Shown: positions 1-25,800, numbered from the stretch's first letter. The stretch: 64,000 nucleotides of DNA from Primulina eburnea (GCF_022965805.1 NC_133103.1:46394047-46458046), one strand, 5' to 3'. The notes: a model not told the origin generated them from the letters alone. Numbers and translations: made by a program.

Positions 1-430
1 AGTCGGTAAACAGATCAAAGTGCATACTAGTACATATAGCCTCTACATTGTCCCGGGTCAAATGACTAATAGGTGTACAACCATAACCGTAGACTATTCC
101 ACTCGGTGAGTAATAATCACTTGGACAATCTAAGAGAGGGTTGTTCAGTGAATCATCAAATGATCAATCATCTTAATGAATGAACATCTTCACGCCTTAT
201 CAATGAAACATGATGTTTACATCACATATGCTAGTCTCAAACTTAAGCAACATTTATCCTTGTTTTCGATTGCTGATCTGACTAAGAATCTGTTTAGAAT
301 ATATAATACACTTCCTAATGAGTTTCATGGTCTTACATTGAGAGACATATATCATGTTACTTATTATATATTCAATGAATTTATCTATGTTGTTTACATG
401 AATATACATATAAAATATCGTAATTGAAAA
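1..430. other. Unresolved, possibly retroelement-derived sequence
   Basis: No convincing gene is visible. One 83-codon open frame (176-427) begins with an ATG but has no motif I recognise. The general look of the text resembles the untranslated part of plant LTR retrotransposons, but I found no partner repeat, LTR end or pol domain here, so this is only an impression. The window starts inside it. Positions 431-780 are AT-rich with nothing recognisable. Confidence 0.2.
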
Positions 431-789
431 AAATCGTAAAATATTATTGAAATATATAGCCGTTTTAGATCAAAATCAATAAATATCAAGCCTCGAGTTG
501 GCTAAATGAGCACTTACTCTCTAACAAGTAACAGAAGAAAAAGAAAATCAAGAAACTTAAAACATATGATTTAAAATACATAGTTGAACACCACTCAGAC
601 AAATTACTAACCCAGAGAACGCATGAGCGTAGAAGTGATTTGTGTGGTAGAATTTTAGCTTTCGTTATCTGTATGTATAACATATAAATTAAAAGTTTTT
701 GGAGATATTAGTTTTGAAATCTCACGTTGATAGATAATTAGTATAGATAAAATTAATTGAAAAAAAAGTTTGTAGTTGATTAATATTAA

Positions 790-971
790 GAGTGAGTCTC
801 ATGTGAGACCGTCTCACGGATCATAATCCGTGAGACGGGTCAATCCTACTCATATTCACAATAAAAAGTGATACTCTTAGCATAAAAAATAATACTTTTT
901 CATGGGTGACCCAAATAAGAGATCCGTCTCATAAATATGACTCATGAGACCGTCTCACACAAGTTTTTGCC
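790..971. mobile_element. Mutator-like MITE, copy A, with 9 bp target duplication
   Basis: A 182 bp non-coding element sits between two identical 9 bp repeats, TAATATTAA at 781-789 and 972-980. Nine bases is the target-duplication length typical of Mutator-like elements. The two ends are imperfect inverted repeats of about 33 bp; the best shared core is TGTGAGAC, one variable base, then GTCTCA. Just inside the left end is a perfect 11 bp hairpin stem, GTCTCACGGAT, with its complement after a 4 bp loop (about 818-843). A diverged relative lies at 18258-18408. No coding capacity, so it would depend on a transposase in trans. The superfamily assignment is inferred from the duplication length. 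Confidence 0.7.
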
Positions 972-1140
972 TAATATTAAATAATGTCATGTGACACAAA
1001 ATCAATCATCCATATTTAAAGGAGGATTTTTTTCCCGGATAAAATATGAGTAAGAGGATTATTCATGTCTTTTTTTTAATAATTAAAAATAAAAAATTAT
1101 CACAAACATACCGTTGATAGTATTTAACTATTATATATTC

Positions 1141-1180
1141 TTACGTCACGCTGACACATCTCGTCTGTAGTATATATAAT
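1141..1180 (+). promoter_or_regulatory. Probable core promoter of MAP2
   Basis: A TATA box (TATATATAA) lies at 1171-1179, about 240 bases upstream of the MAP2 start codon. An ACGT-core motif (TTACGTCACG), the kind bound by plant bZIP factors, lies just upstream at 1141-1150. Transcription would be expected to start near 1200, giving a leader of roughly 215 bases or a spliced leader. Inferred from motif and position only. Confidence 0.5.
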
Positions 1181-1417
1181 GCACTTCGGTGCGTGAATAC
1201 ACGTGAAGCTCGAACCAAATATTTTTCGAACTGGACCCTCTTCTCTTCCGTCGGCGGCGCCGATTGTCAATCTAAAACCTTACTTTAACCACCGCGTCTG
1301 AAGAAAAATATCGATTTCCAGTTGAGCTCTAAATATTTTATTTATTTATTTATTATAAATATAATTACAAAATGGGACATGTATTGACAGATTGTTGTTT
1401 GTACAGCTGCGATCGAG

Positions 1418-13316
<11,899 letters not shown>

Positions 13317-15115
13317 GATGAGGCCGAGAATTGCTGATATGACTTGGGAAAATACTGATGTAGTGTTAATATTGTTGACGTGTTCGATGTCTCATCAATA
13401 CTCCCCTGAAAATTGATTAAATTTGAAAAACAAGTGTCAGTTAATGAAATAAAATAGAGAATTGACTTACAACATGACCAATAATGGAAAGTGTGCAAAT
13501 TACAGAACCAAAATACTGCTAATTCTGTGAGGGTCGCAAAGACGTCAAATATCCATTATTCTAAGCTCAAAATAACACGAGTGATACAAAAATATATTTA
13601 AGCATAATATCCTAGACTCTAATATTGAATAATAAGGAGACAGTTTTGGTGTCCTATCCCGATGTACCCAAAATATGTTGTGAAAGCAACACAGAAATCC
13701 ACCAGTCCTCCACACGATGGACAGAGCACGACACAATCCTCTGTCTAACAAACTCCACATGTACAGGCCAAAGTATATACTTCGTGTGTTGGAGTTTTTT
13801 AAACATCATATATATTTATTTCCCTTTGTAATTGGAGTGGATTCGAAGGTTTCTTTGTCGACCAATTCAATGGGTAGTACTAGTTGAGAGCTTTGTCATA
13901 TCATTACACCAATTCAATCTAGCTTGATGGACTTCCCAATTCCACATGCATGCATATGCTATGAGAGCAATGCAGTGGTAGACGCATTGGCTAATTCTTC
14001 TCTTAGACTCTCATTCCTTCTCAGAAGCACAACAGTTGATATGGATGAGACAGATTGATTTCTCGATCGCGTGTGAATTCTTCGATCATAAACTATGTCT
14101 TTTAATGGTAAATTACATTAGAAAATGGTTTGGTATTAGTCAAGGACATCTCCAATATGACATCAAAACAGGGGCACTCCAAATTTGGCGCAGGTTTTCC
14201 AGGGCCAAATTTGGTGCACTTATTTTATTTTTTTATTTTTTAATGTTATTATTTGTTTTTAAATATTATAAATATTACTTAGATTAGATTATAATATTTT
14301 ATTATTTTAATAATTAGAAATGTAAACATAAAATTTAAAAATATTTAACAAAATAAATTTATAAATAGATTTTTAAATAAATAATTTTTTAATATTTAAT
14401 TAATGATTTGATTTAATGATTTGATTTAATGATTTTTTAGTGATTGTCGATGATCATGTCAAATTTCAAAAATTTCTTGGTCTATATAAAAAGATGAAAG
14501 ATAGAAGTGCTCATCACTTCTCACTACAAAATGTTTTAATTGATTCAAATGTTTGAAGTTTTATTTAATTCATTTCTTATATTCAAGTTATTAATCAATT
14601 TTAATAATTTCGTGTTTTACTTCGTATTCTCTATATAATACAAATAATATATAATAATTAAATATTAAACTTAAATATTGTTATTTACCTTTATTAATAA
14701 TATAATTTTGATTATATAACATAAACATTATTATAATTATATTGTTGATTTATAAAAAAAATATTATATAAAAATAAAAATTAATATATGTAAAATAAAA
14801 TGAATATTCCGAGAATATTGGTCTAAGATTTGAAGTAAATGATTTGAGTAGTTGAATTTTGAGTTTAGTGCATAAATTATATTTTTCAGTTTAAAATTTG
14901 CGCTACAATATAAGTAAGAGATGATTATCTAACCTTAATCATTTTTTTTATAAAAAAGATGATATATTTCAAATACACTTAAAACTTGGTTTTTTTTAAA
15001 AAAAACATTTTTTTTATTAAATCTATTTTCCTAAATATCACTGGAAAGGTAAATAGAGAATTTGGCATATAATGTTCTTAAATGGAATTGTGAGGAGTCT
15101 GAAGAGTGAGTGGTC
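13317..15115. other. Spacer between MAP2 and the tRNA-binding protein gene
   Basis: Very AT-rich from about 14220 to 15060, with long runs of A and T and short repeats of GATTTAATGATTT near 14405-14435. A short direct motif, CCAAATTTGGYGC, occurs twice near 14178-14215, of a type seen in plant MITEs, but I could not define element ends. A CATATAATG motif near 15065 could act as a TATA for the next gene. No gene recognised. Confidence 0.5.
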
Positions 15116-17515
15116 ATGGCGGCAGCTGTTACTGCTGCTACTCAATCCTTTCTTCGCTCGCGCTACACACTCCGCCGCCTGCATCTCTTAATCAAGACTA
15201 ATTCCCATGGCCGCCTCTCCTTCCCCGTTTCCACCGTAACCAGCAACGGCAGCAGAATCATGTCTTCATCATCCTCAAGAAGAAGAACGCAATGCTACTG
15301 CACTGAGCAGGCCCAGGATAACGCTAAACCAACAGGAGCCGCGACGACAACATTGGAATCAGCGGGGAATGATGGGGATGCTGCCAATGATTCGAAGAAC
15401 ATTATAAAGGAAACGTGCAACACGTTGGACATACGGGTTGGGAGGATCGTCAAGGTATGGCGGCATGAAGAGGCCGATTCCCTCTATGTTGAGGAGGTGG
15501 ATGTGGGCGAGCCAGAACCCAGAACCATATGCAGCGGCCTAGTCAATTACATTCCCATTAACCTTCTCCAGGTGAATCCATATTACCTTTATTTTGCATT
15601 TTTTATTCTTCCTTTCCTATTCGTAATCACTTGGTTTGATTCGATCTTGTTTGATTTCTTGCCCGATTGACTTGCGGGGTCCGCCCGCCTCAATTCTGTT
15701 TGTTATCGTCTCTTTCTTGTGTTCCTAGGCTGAAGAAATATACTTGACCGAAGGGACCGAATTTTACAGAGCCTTGTGTTTTATGCCCATTTGTTACCCT
15801 TTACCATTTGTCTGTACAGGACAGGAATGTGATAGTTCTTGCTAATCTAAAGCCTAGAAATATGCGTGGCGTGAAATCATCCGGGATGTTGATGGCGGCC
15901 TCTGATGAAGCACATGAGAAGGTTGAGCTTCTTGTGCCGCCTGAGGGTGCTGTACCTGGTGAAAGAGTGTGGTTTGGTTCTGAAGATGAGAAAGACAGCC
16001 TACCTGAGATTGCAACACCAAACCAGGTAAATTCTCCTGTTAAGATTCGTGATTGATTTATATTACATTTATGAAATCAAAATGTTGTCAACACATTCAT
16101 CTGTGAGATATTATTTAGTGCATAAAGGGTATTTGAAGGATCGTGATAATACTTCATGAAAAAGAACAGTTAAAACGTTTTTGAATGGACCCCTGCATGT
16201 GTTTCTTCTATTTGGATTTTGGCCAAACCATAAAAAGAGCACAATTTTATTCTGTTTCCGTGTCATTACTTCTCCAATACAACCTAGAAAATGAAGTTCT
16301 AATTTTCCTGTGTGATCAAACTTTTTACCACTGAGGTTCTGAATTCACCAGGATGAAATCTTGAATCAGGATGTAAACGTTTCCTCATGTTTTTTGCTCT
16401 GATTTCTTTGATAAGTGCTACTCTTAGTAAATTTTAAGTGCCTGAAGCATGTTGCGTGTACTGGGGATGATATGCGACATAAATGATAGTGTTTTAATTA
16501 TAGTTTCCAATGGATACAATCACTTATCTGTGAACTGCATATTGCTAGAATGATTAGGAGTAGCAGTGAACAAGATCAGAAAAGCCCTATCTATCAGTGT
16601 GATAAAGCCATCGGAATAATAGTTATCTAGCATTCATTAGTGTTACTAAACCAAGTGCTGGGGATTGTATAACTGGATTATAATGCTGTTTATGTGATTT
16701 TTAGAGTGTTACAGCAGATGTTAGAAATATACTTGGTTTTTCGTGATCTAGAAGCTATCCAAAAATAGGTCCATGCTGCTTGTTCATGTGAACAAAATAA
16801 TCTCAGGTGCATGCTCTAGAATTTTTGTTGACTAAAGGTCATTAAACCTTGGAAGGTCTTGGGAAGTTCTTGAAAGAAATTTACATCATCGTGTGATTGG
16901 AGTACGGTATATAGTAACTTTAGGGAAGCCATTATAATCAATCTCCTGATGAAGATTTGTAGTAGAAAGAGCATAGTGTGGTGCGATCGATATCCTCGAG
17001 CCATCGACTGGGAAGGACAAGGAAAGGGAAAAGGGAATCAAACACTTGTTTTTTTGTTTTTAATTGTCATATCTTTTAAGACCAATTTCATGAAGCAGTT
17101 GAAACCGTTTTCCAGTTTCTTAATTGTTTGGATTGGAATCCTACCATAAATCCTGGGTTTTGAACTTTTTTTTCAGTTTTAATTTCGGGAGATGTTTTTA
17201 ATTTTGGTTCACGATTCAAAGGAATTATGGTCATGGCTACTTTCGTACAGTACTCATCAAATTTTTAGAATTCTTTCTATCATCTTTTACCTCAACTACT
17301 CTAGCTCTTGACCTGTCTGATGGCCTTTTACCTCTAATAGACTTGCAACTTGGCTATCCGATACTGTGCAGGTTCAGAAGAAAAAGATTTGGGAACTAGT
17401 CCAACCACACCTAAGGACCGACGACTCTTGTATTGCTATGCTTGGCCTGGACCACATGAGAACATCAGCAGGTGTAATAATCTCTGAGTCGCTGAGGAAT
17501 GCCAAAATATCATAA
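15116..17515 (+). CDS. Organelle-type EMAP-II/Trbp111-like tRNA-binding OB-fold protein
   Basis: Three exons in phase, 15116-15571, 15820-16026 and 17372-17515, encode 268 residues. The first 60 or so residues are rich in Ser, Arg and Ala with few acids, as in a plastid or mitochondrial transit peptide. Residues 104 to about 205 form a tRNA-binding domain of the EMAP-II/Trbp111/Arc1p type: the opening LDIRVGRIV, then [13 protein letters not shown], a CSGLV turn, [15 protein letters not shown] and SSGMLMAAS. The C-terminal part ([14 protein letters not shown] and so on) matches the usual plant extension. The family binds tRNA structure non-specifically and often works as an aminoacyl-tRNA synthetase cofactor; the substrate here is not known. 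The start is the first true ATG; six bases upstream lies an in-frame GTG. A good match in form to the short plant paralogues of about 270 residues. Confidence 0.9.
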
Positions 17516-18257
17516 TAAAAATGTTCAATGCATACTGTTGTTTAATTTTACCTTTATGTTTTGACACTGAAGAGATATTTTCTGCATGGCTGTATTTCAT
17601 TAATAATCCTTTTGTATTGAATTTGTTGGTAAATTTATGGTGAATTGTTGGTAGGGATGATGAATAATGTTCCATACAATCAAACAAAGCATTAATGGAG
17701 AATTCATGTCAACTTGCATTGACTAGAAAAGGATTAAAACCAAAATTAGCTTGTTGTCTTGCTGGATAAAATTTGTCAATTGTTGTTGGGTCAAGCGTCG
17801 TCTCTTGGACACAAGGAATGCGAGGGTTCGAGACAAATATTTCGATAACCTTAGGGTTTTTTTGGGTGTAGAATTTTTATATAAGTAAATATTTATTACT
17901 TAAAATAAAATTCAAAAGTTAAAATTTATTTTAAAAATAAAAAATAACTAAAAATTTTATCTAAAAATTTGTTCTTTTTAGCGCTTTTTTACGTTTTTTA
18001 TATACTTAATATGGTCAATTTTTTTTGACCATTTATGTTTGAAGTGAAGCTTTTTCCTAAGCCGACAATTTTTCGGGATAGGTCGGACTTGTCACGATCC
18101 ATTGGTTCTTATAGAATTCATGTCCACGTTTCGCGCTTAATCGTATTTTAATATTGTTTAGAACACCAAATGTATGACAACAAAATCATTATAAACTTTA
18201 GATGTATTCGCGGATTTATATGTGCAACATGTGTTGTTGACTATCTATTATACATAC
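17516..18257. other. 3' spacer after the tRNA-binding protein gene
   Basis: Downstream of the stop codon, AATAAA overlaps the stop region (17514-17519), and a later one would be needed for normal polyadenylation. Around 17780-17830 there is a GGTTCGAGAC motif like the B box of tRNA-derived SINEs, without a supporting A box. From 17900 the sequence is AT-rich. A stretch at 17985-18060 resembles, on the minus strand, the inner part of the hAT-like element at 18427. No gene seen. Confidence 0.4.
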
Positions 18258-18408
18258 TAGTAGTTCTTTTATGAATCGGTCTCATGAATCTTTATCGGTT
18301 ACATCGTTCCATGCTCATATTTACAATAATAAGTAATATTTTGATATAAAAAGTAATATTTTTTTATAGATGACCCAAATAAAGATATGTCTTACAAAAG
18401 TTTTTGTC
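18258..18408. mobile_element. Mutator-like MITE, copy B (diverged relative of 790-971)
   Basis: Shares ordered blocks with copy A: TGCTCATATTTACAATAA, two AAGTAATATT-like repeats, ATGACCCAAATAA and the right end ACAAAAGTTTTTGTC. The left inverted end (GGTCTCATGA) is weaker and the internal hairpin is lost. Candidate 9 bp target duplications are TATACATAC (18249-18257) and AATACATAA (18409-18417), which match at 7 of 9. It is shorter (about 151 bp) and older than copy A by its divergence. Confidence 0.6.
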
Positions 18409-18426
18409 AATACATAATATTTTACG

Positions 18427-18842
18427 AAGTGTTCTAAGAAGCATCGATTAAGTCATATTAATCATGAAGTGTGAGAAAAAAACTTCGTTTGGACAAAAAC
18501 GTCAACTCTATGATTGACCATATTAAACATGTAAAAAGTGCGAAAAAGCATGAAAAACAAAAAAAAAAATTATATAAAATTTAATTTATTTTAAATAATA
18601 AATTTATAATGATATAAAATTTTAAAACAGGAAAAATTGCTAAATGCCAAAAAAAATTATGATTTTAAGACTTGTGTGTTTGATAACTTGAAAATATATG
18701 CATTTATTATTAAAATTTGTATGTTTATGTATTATTTAATCTATTAATTACTTGAAAATTAAAAATATAAAAATAAAACATTTTTCACAATTAATCTTGT
18801 AAATCTTGATGTTTTATCACACTTTGCATTTTTAGAACTTTG
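18427..18842. mobile_element. hAT-like non-autonomous element
   Basis: The left end reads AAGTGTTCTAAGAAGC, and the complement of the right end reads AAGTTCTAAAAATGC, a decayed terminal inverted repeat. Flanks ATTTTACG (18419-18426) and ATTTTAAC (18843-18850) match at 6 of 8, consistent with an old hAT target duplication. The left 130 bases align with the right end of the element at 29015-29295, read on the other strand, so both belong to one family. No open frame. Confidence 0.5.
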
Positions 18843-18850
18843 ATTTTAAC

Positions 18851-19724
18851 TATGAGTTATTTATTATGAGTATGATATGTGCCATGTCCCTCATACGACG
18901 ATGTCATGCTTAAAATTTGAGGCCATGCGTCGAAATCATTTTATTAAGTCTTGGATGTATAATTAATTTTAGTGTACCGATACACGCGTTGCATGCATAT
19001 ACCACATTTTTTATAATTTATTTAGTTTATATTTAAATGAAGATCAAGATATAATTATAAAAAACAGTAAAAGACCACACTGCAATTTTGATATATTAAT
19101 TAAAAAATAAATAAATAAAGAAAAAGAAAAAAAACACCAAGTAAGAATTAAACCAACAACTTGATAATTAAAAAATAAAGACTATCCGCTAAGCTACATA
19201 TTAACTTACATTAAAGTTTCAACACTTTATTAATATATATAATTATGAAAACAGACAATGACACTAAATATTAATTATTCTAAGTGTCTTAAATTTAATA
19301 ATATAATATGGATAATATAATTGTGCGATAATTAAACATATTAAGGATCCTCACATTTTCTCGTCGCCTGATCTGTCCATTTGTTAATACCTCACGAACC
19401 ACTTTCTGGAAATAAAAGAACCAAATATCGTCAATGGAGGCCTGCTGCAGCAAAGGGGGCCTATTCCAATACGACACCTTAATATTTTCTGGCAAAAGAC
19501 TCGATTCCCTTGATCAAAGTTTTGGGTCAGTGTCTTCTCAGCAAAACAATAGTTTGACTCAACTCCCAAATAGTTTGGAGCTCATTTAGTTTCAAAAATC
19601 GAGGGATCCAGGCCCCAAAAAACATGCAAGTGAACATCGAAAAACATAAATAATTTACTTCAATATTATAGAGAAATCACACACTAGCAAAAGTTGGCAA
19701 AAATATGCCTACCTCTACAACTTG
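18851..19724. other. AT-rich convergent spacer
   Basis: Spacer between the 3' ends of the tRNA-binding protein gene and the DUF3754 gene. I see only AT-rich sequence and short open frames without motifs. Confidence 0.5.
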
Positions 19725-19730
19725 TTTATT
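19725..19730 (-). terminator. Candidate poly(A) signal of the DUF3754 gene
   Basis: AATAAA on the minus strand about 112 bases downstream of the stop codon at 19842. Position and sequence fit a plant near-upstream polyadenylation element; plant signals are loose, so other sites may be used. Confidence 0.45.
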
Positions 19731-19841
19731 CTACAGATACCCGATCTTCAGTGAATTGACTTATTTACAATAATCATAATGGATAAACTAAGATAGAAAC
19801 TGTCTGTCTATATCTAAAGCTTGAATATTATGCATCAGTAA

Positions 19842-22800
19842 TCAATCACCACAGCCAATTAAACTACTCCAACGTTTCTGAAGAATTGCATGTGCTCTGC
19901 TACAGGGAACAGCCTGCACTCTTATTTGCCCATCGACAGTCTCCCGTGTAACAAGCCCCAGCCTCACCAATGTGTCTATCGATTTTTCGACTGGCATTTC
20001 AACCTGCATAAATAGTATATCGTTTTCTAGAGGAAAAACAAAAGGCATATGATAAACCTATCCCCCTTTAGATTACCTTTTCACGGAAAACATTGTAAAT
20101 AAATCTTTCACATTCATCTCCTACAGCTCTCATGCCAGTCACCTGCAATCAAACCCGTTCTTGAAGATTTAGGCACTCAAAAATAGGAGGAACTTACACT
20201 CTGTCCACCAGAAGTTATTTTCCACTTTGAGTATGTTAATAACACACGATATCACATATTTATCGATTATATTTAATTATACATACTGAGGTAGTTCAAG
20301 GAACCTCATGCCTCAAGAAGAAGATAGAGAGAAACAAAGTATAAAACATTGGGTGATTGAAAATACAAAACTATTCATCTATTTGCGTGCTGGGCCAAAC
20401 CACCAAACTGGCCCAATTCGTATAGGACTTTAAGTGAGAAACAGCAAACCTTCGGCCGCAGTGAAATAGCATTTATCCAGAAGCTTAGTAAGAAAAATTT
20501 TAGAACGTTTAACATAAATTTATAATCCATGTTAGTTGAATGTTTTCGCAGTCCTATGACTTCATGATTTCTTCAATGCTAACTAAAATTATAAAAGTCG
20601 TAGACTAACATGACCAAAATTTTATCAGACACAAAAGGAACTCCACGTAATAAAGAACGGTGAATAAAGAAAGATCTTGCGTGAAAAACCTGTAAACTTT
20701 TTACCATGCAATTAAAAATTGTTCCGCTTCTAATAAAATTTCAGCATACACAATCAATCTTCAAGCTGTGGCCTACCAAGATACTTCCTCAGTAAAAGAC
20801 CGAAGAACCAAATTACCAGAGACAGAAAATAATGAATATAAACCCAACCTGGCCTCCCTCCATCTTCAACAGGATCGCATATACCAAAATTGCTTCTTTG
20901 TACTGCATCGTGCCAAAAAGGAAAAAGAATGAGAAGCCCTCTTATTTATTTTTTTGGCCTAAACTTCTGGAAAGACAACTGTCATAGAGTGTTGAAGTAC
21001 AAGAAGACAAGTAATCAACACATACGATTATTAGATTACAATCAAGATTTCTTACCTGCTGCTGTTCAGAAGCATCAAGAAGAAAATGAATGCAACCAAA
21101 ACCACTGGCAGCTGTTTTCTCGTAGAGTGTCCTGTTGACCAGAAGCTGAAATAAAGCATTAAACAGGTGTCTTCAGCAAAGAATCAATTTCTTATGAAAA
21201 ACAACACCCACGAAAAATGCATCCATCTTACATGATATCTATCTCTTGTTTGTTTATAGCCCAAAAGTACACGAGTCACATATATTACGAGGGCGCTGGC
21301 TGCAATTACATCTAACAGTAGCGCGGATCTGCAGAAACCACGTAAATACAAACAACTTCCAATCTTTAAACATCAGAATAACAATCAGAGCTACTATTGT
21401 AAATAACGAGGGATTGACAGGAACTATTGATTTCAATCCAATGAGAAACAAGCATAACTATCAAATGAAAAAATGGGAAAAAAAGCACAGAAAATCCACT
21501 ATCTATGAGCCAGAATCAGGTAATAGAGGAAAAATTACATTCAAAAGAATGTACCAAGTGTTCCATTATGGTTGTGATAACCATTGTAAGAGTTCGACGC
21601 CGTATGCAACAATAAAGAATGGAAAAGTTTGATGACGTACACAATGGTAAAGAATGGAAAACTACTGGCAGTAAGAGCAAGAGGAAAACAAATAATTTCA
21701 AACAATTACAGCGCCTTCCTCACCCAAACTAAGTGGTATTGCGGTGCAATGAATGTCCTTGCAGGGTGAACAATCGAAACATGACGTTTGTGCTACTGTA
21801 CGATTTAAAAGATTTAAGTTGCACATATACTACCAACTATAGCTTTGGTAAAACGATAATGGTTCGGTCCTACAAATCTCTTATAAATTATTCTTGTTCA
21901 TTAAAATTTTAATCTCAACAACTTTTTTCCAGCCTCAACTTTGTGTTACTGTAGCCTCTCAAGTGAATGTCTCGATCGCAATAATAGACAGATGGTAACT
22001 TGTCCTCAGAAAGAACAATCTCAGATAACATGCTTATCGTGAGATTCTAGGAGATCCCCACCACCTAGCTGTTTGGGGTGTGGATGGTCCTGCGGGTGGA
22101 GGGGATGGCTCCGTTTCAGTATGTAACTACAATGTTTCTACTGCCTCCACACTTTTTGCATGCAGCTGTTGTAATTCTCATCTACAATAGAAAGGCTCCT
22201 TTCATTTTCATGTCCAAAAATCATATCACAGGTTCAGGCCCACCTATGCATTTTGCATGTGAAGCATCTGAAGAGAGTTTCTACATAACAGACCCACTTC
22301 ACTTTATGAAATTTAAAAGGACAGCATTGATACCGCTGTTTCAATCCTTCGAGGGATTAGTGACTACTGCCGAAACAGCTAAAGTTTGTGAAGAAGAAAG
22401 CCAGGAATCTTTAACTCAAAGTTTCGCACAGAAAGGACTTGTAATGTATGAAGAAAAAGCTCAAATAAATAAGAGCAGGTAACATCAACAAACAGGCAGT
22501 GTGCTGAAGCTGTATCCACTTACACTGCAAACATGCTGCTAAGCAAAAAGCAGCCTACAACCTATCTTCCTCTCTAATGCCAATTCCCAAAATTTCATAT
22601 TGACTTTTGGGAAATATATAAGGAGAAAAAATACTCTTCTTTTTGTGAATGAGTTCCAAGGGCCTCTTATAGTGAGCGCAATTACAATATAAAAGGTAAC
22701 AAATTAAGGTTAAATGTTTGTCAGATTTCTATTCCCCTATTTGCAATATTTACTACCTAAAAATACAAAGGAAAATATCCTATAATATCTCCAAGACTGC

Positions 22801-25800
22801 AACCAGATAGGAAAAAACGTTGATTGATGGATTTTCAACAACAAATCACTACAATATGAGGTCTCCCACTCTCCCTCATGATCTTGAATATGTATTCTCA
22901 GCTCCCTCAACTTTTTAGCAACCAAAATCATTACAAACTCAAGTCTTCACTTGAAAAGGTCCCCCCAACCAGGTCTCGCCACCAACTCCATGTTCCTGAA
23001 ACCTCATCTAAGATGACCAACATGAGATAGACTTTACTAGGAATTCAGGTTGTCATTGGATTTGAATTTTTTCTAAGCAGTTGAGATTTATCATCAGCAT
23101 ATTTTGTCCAAGTATTTTGTAAGCTAGTTGGAGCAATCAAGGCTCAACCTCAGATTCATCCAACGGTGTGGAAAGATCTTCGCAAAAAGAGTCTTGAAGC
23201 CGAAAGTTTAGAGCTAATTGTTTGAGACATATCACCAGCATATTATGTTCAAGATGACTATATGAGTGTTGCACTTCTAAATTGCACAAGTGAGAGACCG
23301 GCAACCAAAAAATATACATGTACAGAACGCCATGAACTCAACTTCAAAACAAAGCATGAAGCAAAACTACAGTAGCAATCGTAAAAGAATCAGTTACCCA
23401 CGGGGAAGATAAAATGTCCTCAAATTTGTAACTTAAGAAGTATGCCAAAAGTCCCAATATTGTCGCAGCATCCAGACGCACCTGGAAATGACATTATCTT
23501 ATTATAATGTATAAACATCTCCAAATACACGACAATATAATGAAAATCAGAAATACAGTTCCAAGACAGAAAACCACAAAGTCACCATGATCGGAAACTT
23601 GGCTAGCTTAATTTATCCCGCAAATAATAAAGTAATGTCATCCACAAGCTGTCTCTGAGAAGAAATTCTTGATATGTTCTACTAGTTATTCTCTATAAAA
23701 ATACACTTTTACAATCATAAAACACTTTTACAATCATCAGATCATCACAATCTTTTCCATTTCGATGGCTCTAGAAAGTCATAATTCTGTAAAGTCAAAA
23801 CAGGATAATGATCCCAAATATCATGAACCTCCAAAACTTCCTTGCATCGTTTCATAAGAAAGATACTCTCAAATTCTTCAAATGAAAACATCAACGAATG
23901 ATGTTTTATGATTGAATAATCTCCAGATCTCCCAATCATTATCTGTACTTGTTTTCACAAACTTTTTCACCTTTGAAGTTTATTTATTTTCTATGAGTTG
24001 AAAAGTAACATGTTAGCAAGGACCAAGGAGTAATAACAGCACAACAAGCATAATAAATAATAGCCCTATCCAAAAGGACCAGCAACATAAATGTGCACAC
24101 AATGTAGCAGCATGACTCAAGGACAAAACACCATCACGATAAGTTTCATGACCAAATTGCAGAACAAAAATTGTATTTCATGCTCTTAATTTGTTGTGAG
24201 GAATGAAAACATTACATCTGAGTGAAAAGACTAATTCATACTCAGCATACCGAGTCAAGGATACGGAAAGACAGCTTTTTGTAAGGAAAAACAACCTACA
24301 AAAGTAAGAAAATATCATTTATGCTCACATAAATTATTAGGATAGCAGTATGCTATAGCATTTCAGTGCTAAAGCATTTACCTGCAAATCTGGAATAGGA
24401 ATTTCCTCGTAGATTTTCATCTGTAATGAAGGGACCTCAGCTTGATTTACTCTTTCTCTGTCTACAATTTCTTCCATATAGAGTAAGATTATTTGTTGAA
24501 ATGCAGGCTCCTGGATGAAGACATTTAAATTTTAAAACACAACTGATAGTTATATAAAAGAAAAAGAATGCCAACGTGAAGCATCAGTGTCATTCAATAA
24601 GCACAAACTTCTTCCCAACATCAACTCCTTGAAATATAGATAGCAATAGGTTTACCAAATATTTATTGGTGACTGACAGATGTATATCCACACATGGCTT
24701 TGTGCAACACATTAAATATAGTTGTACCAAATCAATCATAGTCTGTTTGATGATATGTGAAGAGTTGTTGTCACATCTTCCCAGGCCCGTGATATATGAT
24801 TAAATTTAACCGAGTTCACTTTTCAACTAGATTCACAAAAATTGTGCAATTTGAAACTGTCACACCTATATGTTGCTTCCAAATAGATCCTAGTTAATTA
24901 ATTATATGCTAGTCGTACCGAACTGTAAATATGATACTGAATGTGAATGTAAGTTCTGGTGTCAGTTTTTGAATTAATAAATCACATATCTAAAGAACTA
25001 TGATATGAACTGATTTTTTAAGTACAAACATAAAAAAATAGAAAGGCGCCAAAAATAAAAAGATGACATGTTTATGCTAAGAAAATATTATCGAAACTAG
25101 TCAATCATATGCTAGTCATACAGAACTGCAAATATGATACTGAATGCGAATGTAAGTTCTGGTGTCAGTTTTTGAATTAATAAATCACATATCTAAAGAG
25201 CTATGAATTTGAAACTGATATTTTAAGTACACAAAAAAGACGTCAAAAAATATAAAGATGACATGTTTATGCTAAGAAAATATAACGAAACGTCATCATA
25301 AAGACAAGAGGATGGTACATTCATGAATGAAATACCTGGAGGATAGACTCTGAGATAAGGATATAAGCAGAAGTTCTTAACATCTTCCAAATGTCATTTC
25401 CACAATTTTTAAGTGTTGCAGGTTTCCAAATGTCACTCAGTGTAATCCTTGGCAAAAAACTGTCACTGTATAAATGCAAATTTCATCATGGTTAATTATT
25501 CAAAAAACCACATGCAGTCCAAATTGAGAAAACAATCGGCTTCGTTAATTTCTCATAGTACCTTACATGCAGATGCGGATAGGAACATGACATTACAATT
25601 GACTATGTTATGCCTCAAACTAATAGTCAAAAACATTGCATAATTTATGGATGCCACACAGACATTAAGATGTCATAGAAACTAACACCAAATCCAAAAG
25701 TCATCTTACCAACCACAATCTTCGCACACAAGTTACAAGTTGACGGTGAACTCCTATTTATTTTCAACATCTTAAAGGTTTTAAAGTAGGTCATGTGAAG

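Noticed and set aside
176..427. 83-codon frame near the left edge.
   Set aside because: No conserved motif. It lies in sequence that looks retroelement-derived.
13545..13831. Overlapping 71- and 68-codon frames in the spacer after MAP2.
   Set aside because: No recognisable motif on either strand and no promoter context.
17780..17880. Possible tRNA-derived SINE with a GGTTCGAGAC box.
   Set aside because: No matching A box at the right spacing and no defined tail or target duplication, so the evidence is one short motif.
22078..22482. 134-codon open frame on the plus strand in DUF3754 intron 9.
   Set aside because: No domain, no splice or promoter context, antisense to a real gene, and mixed composition. 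Treated as a chance frame.
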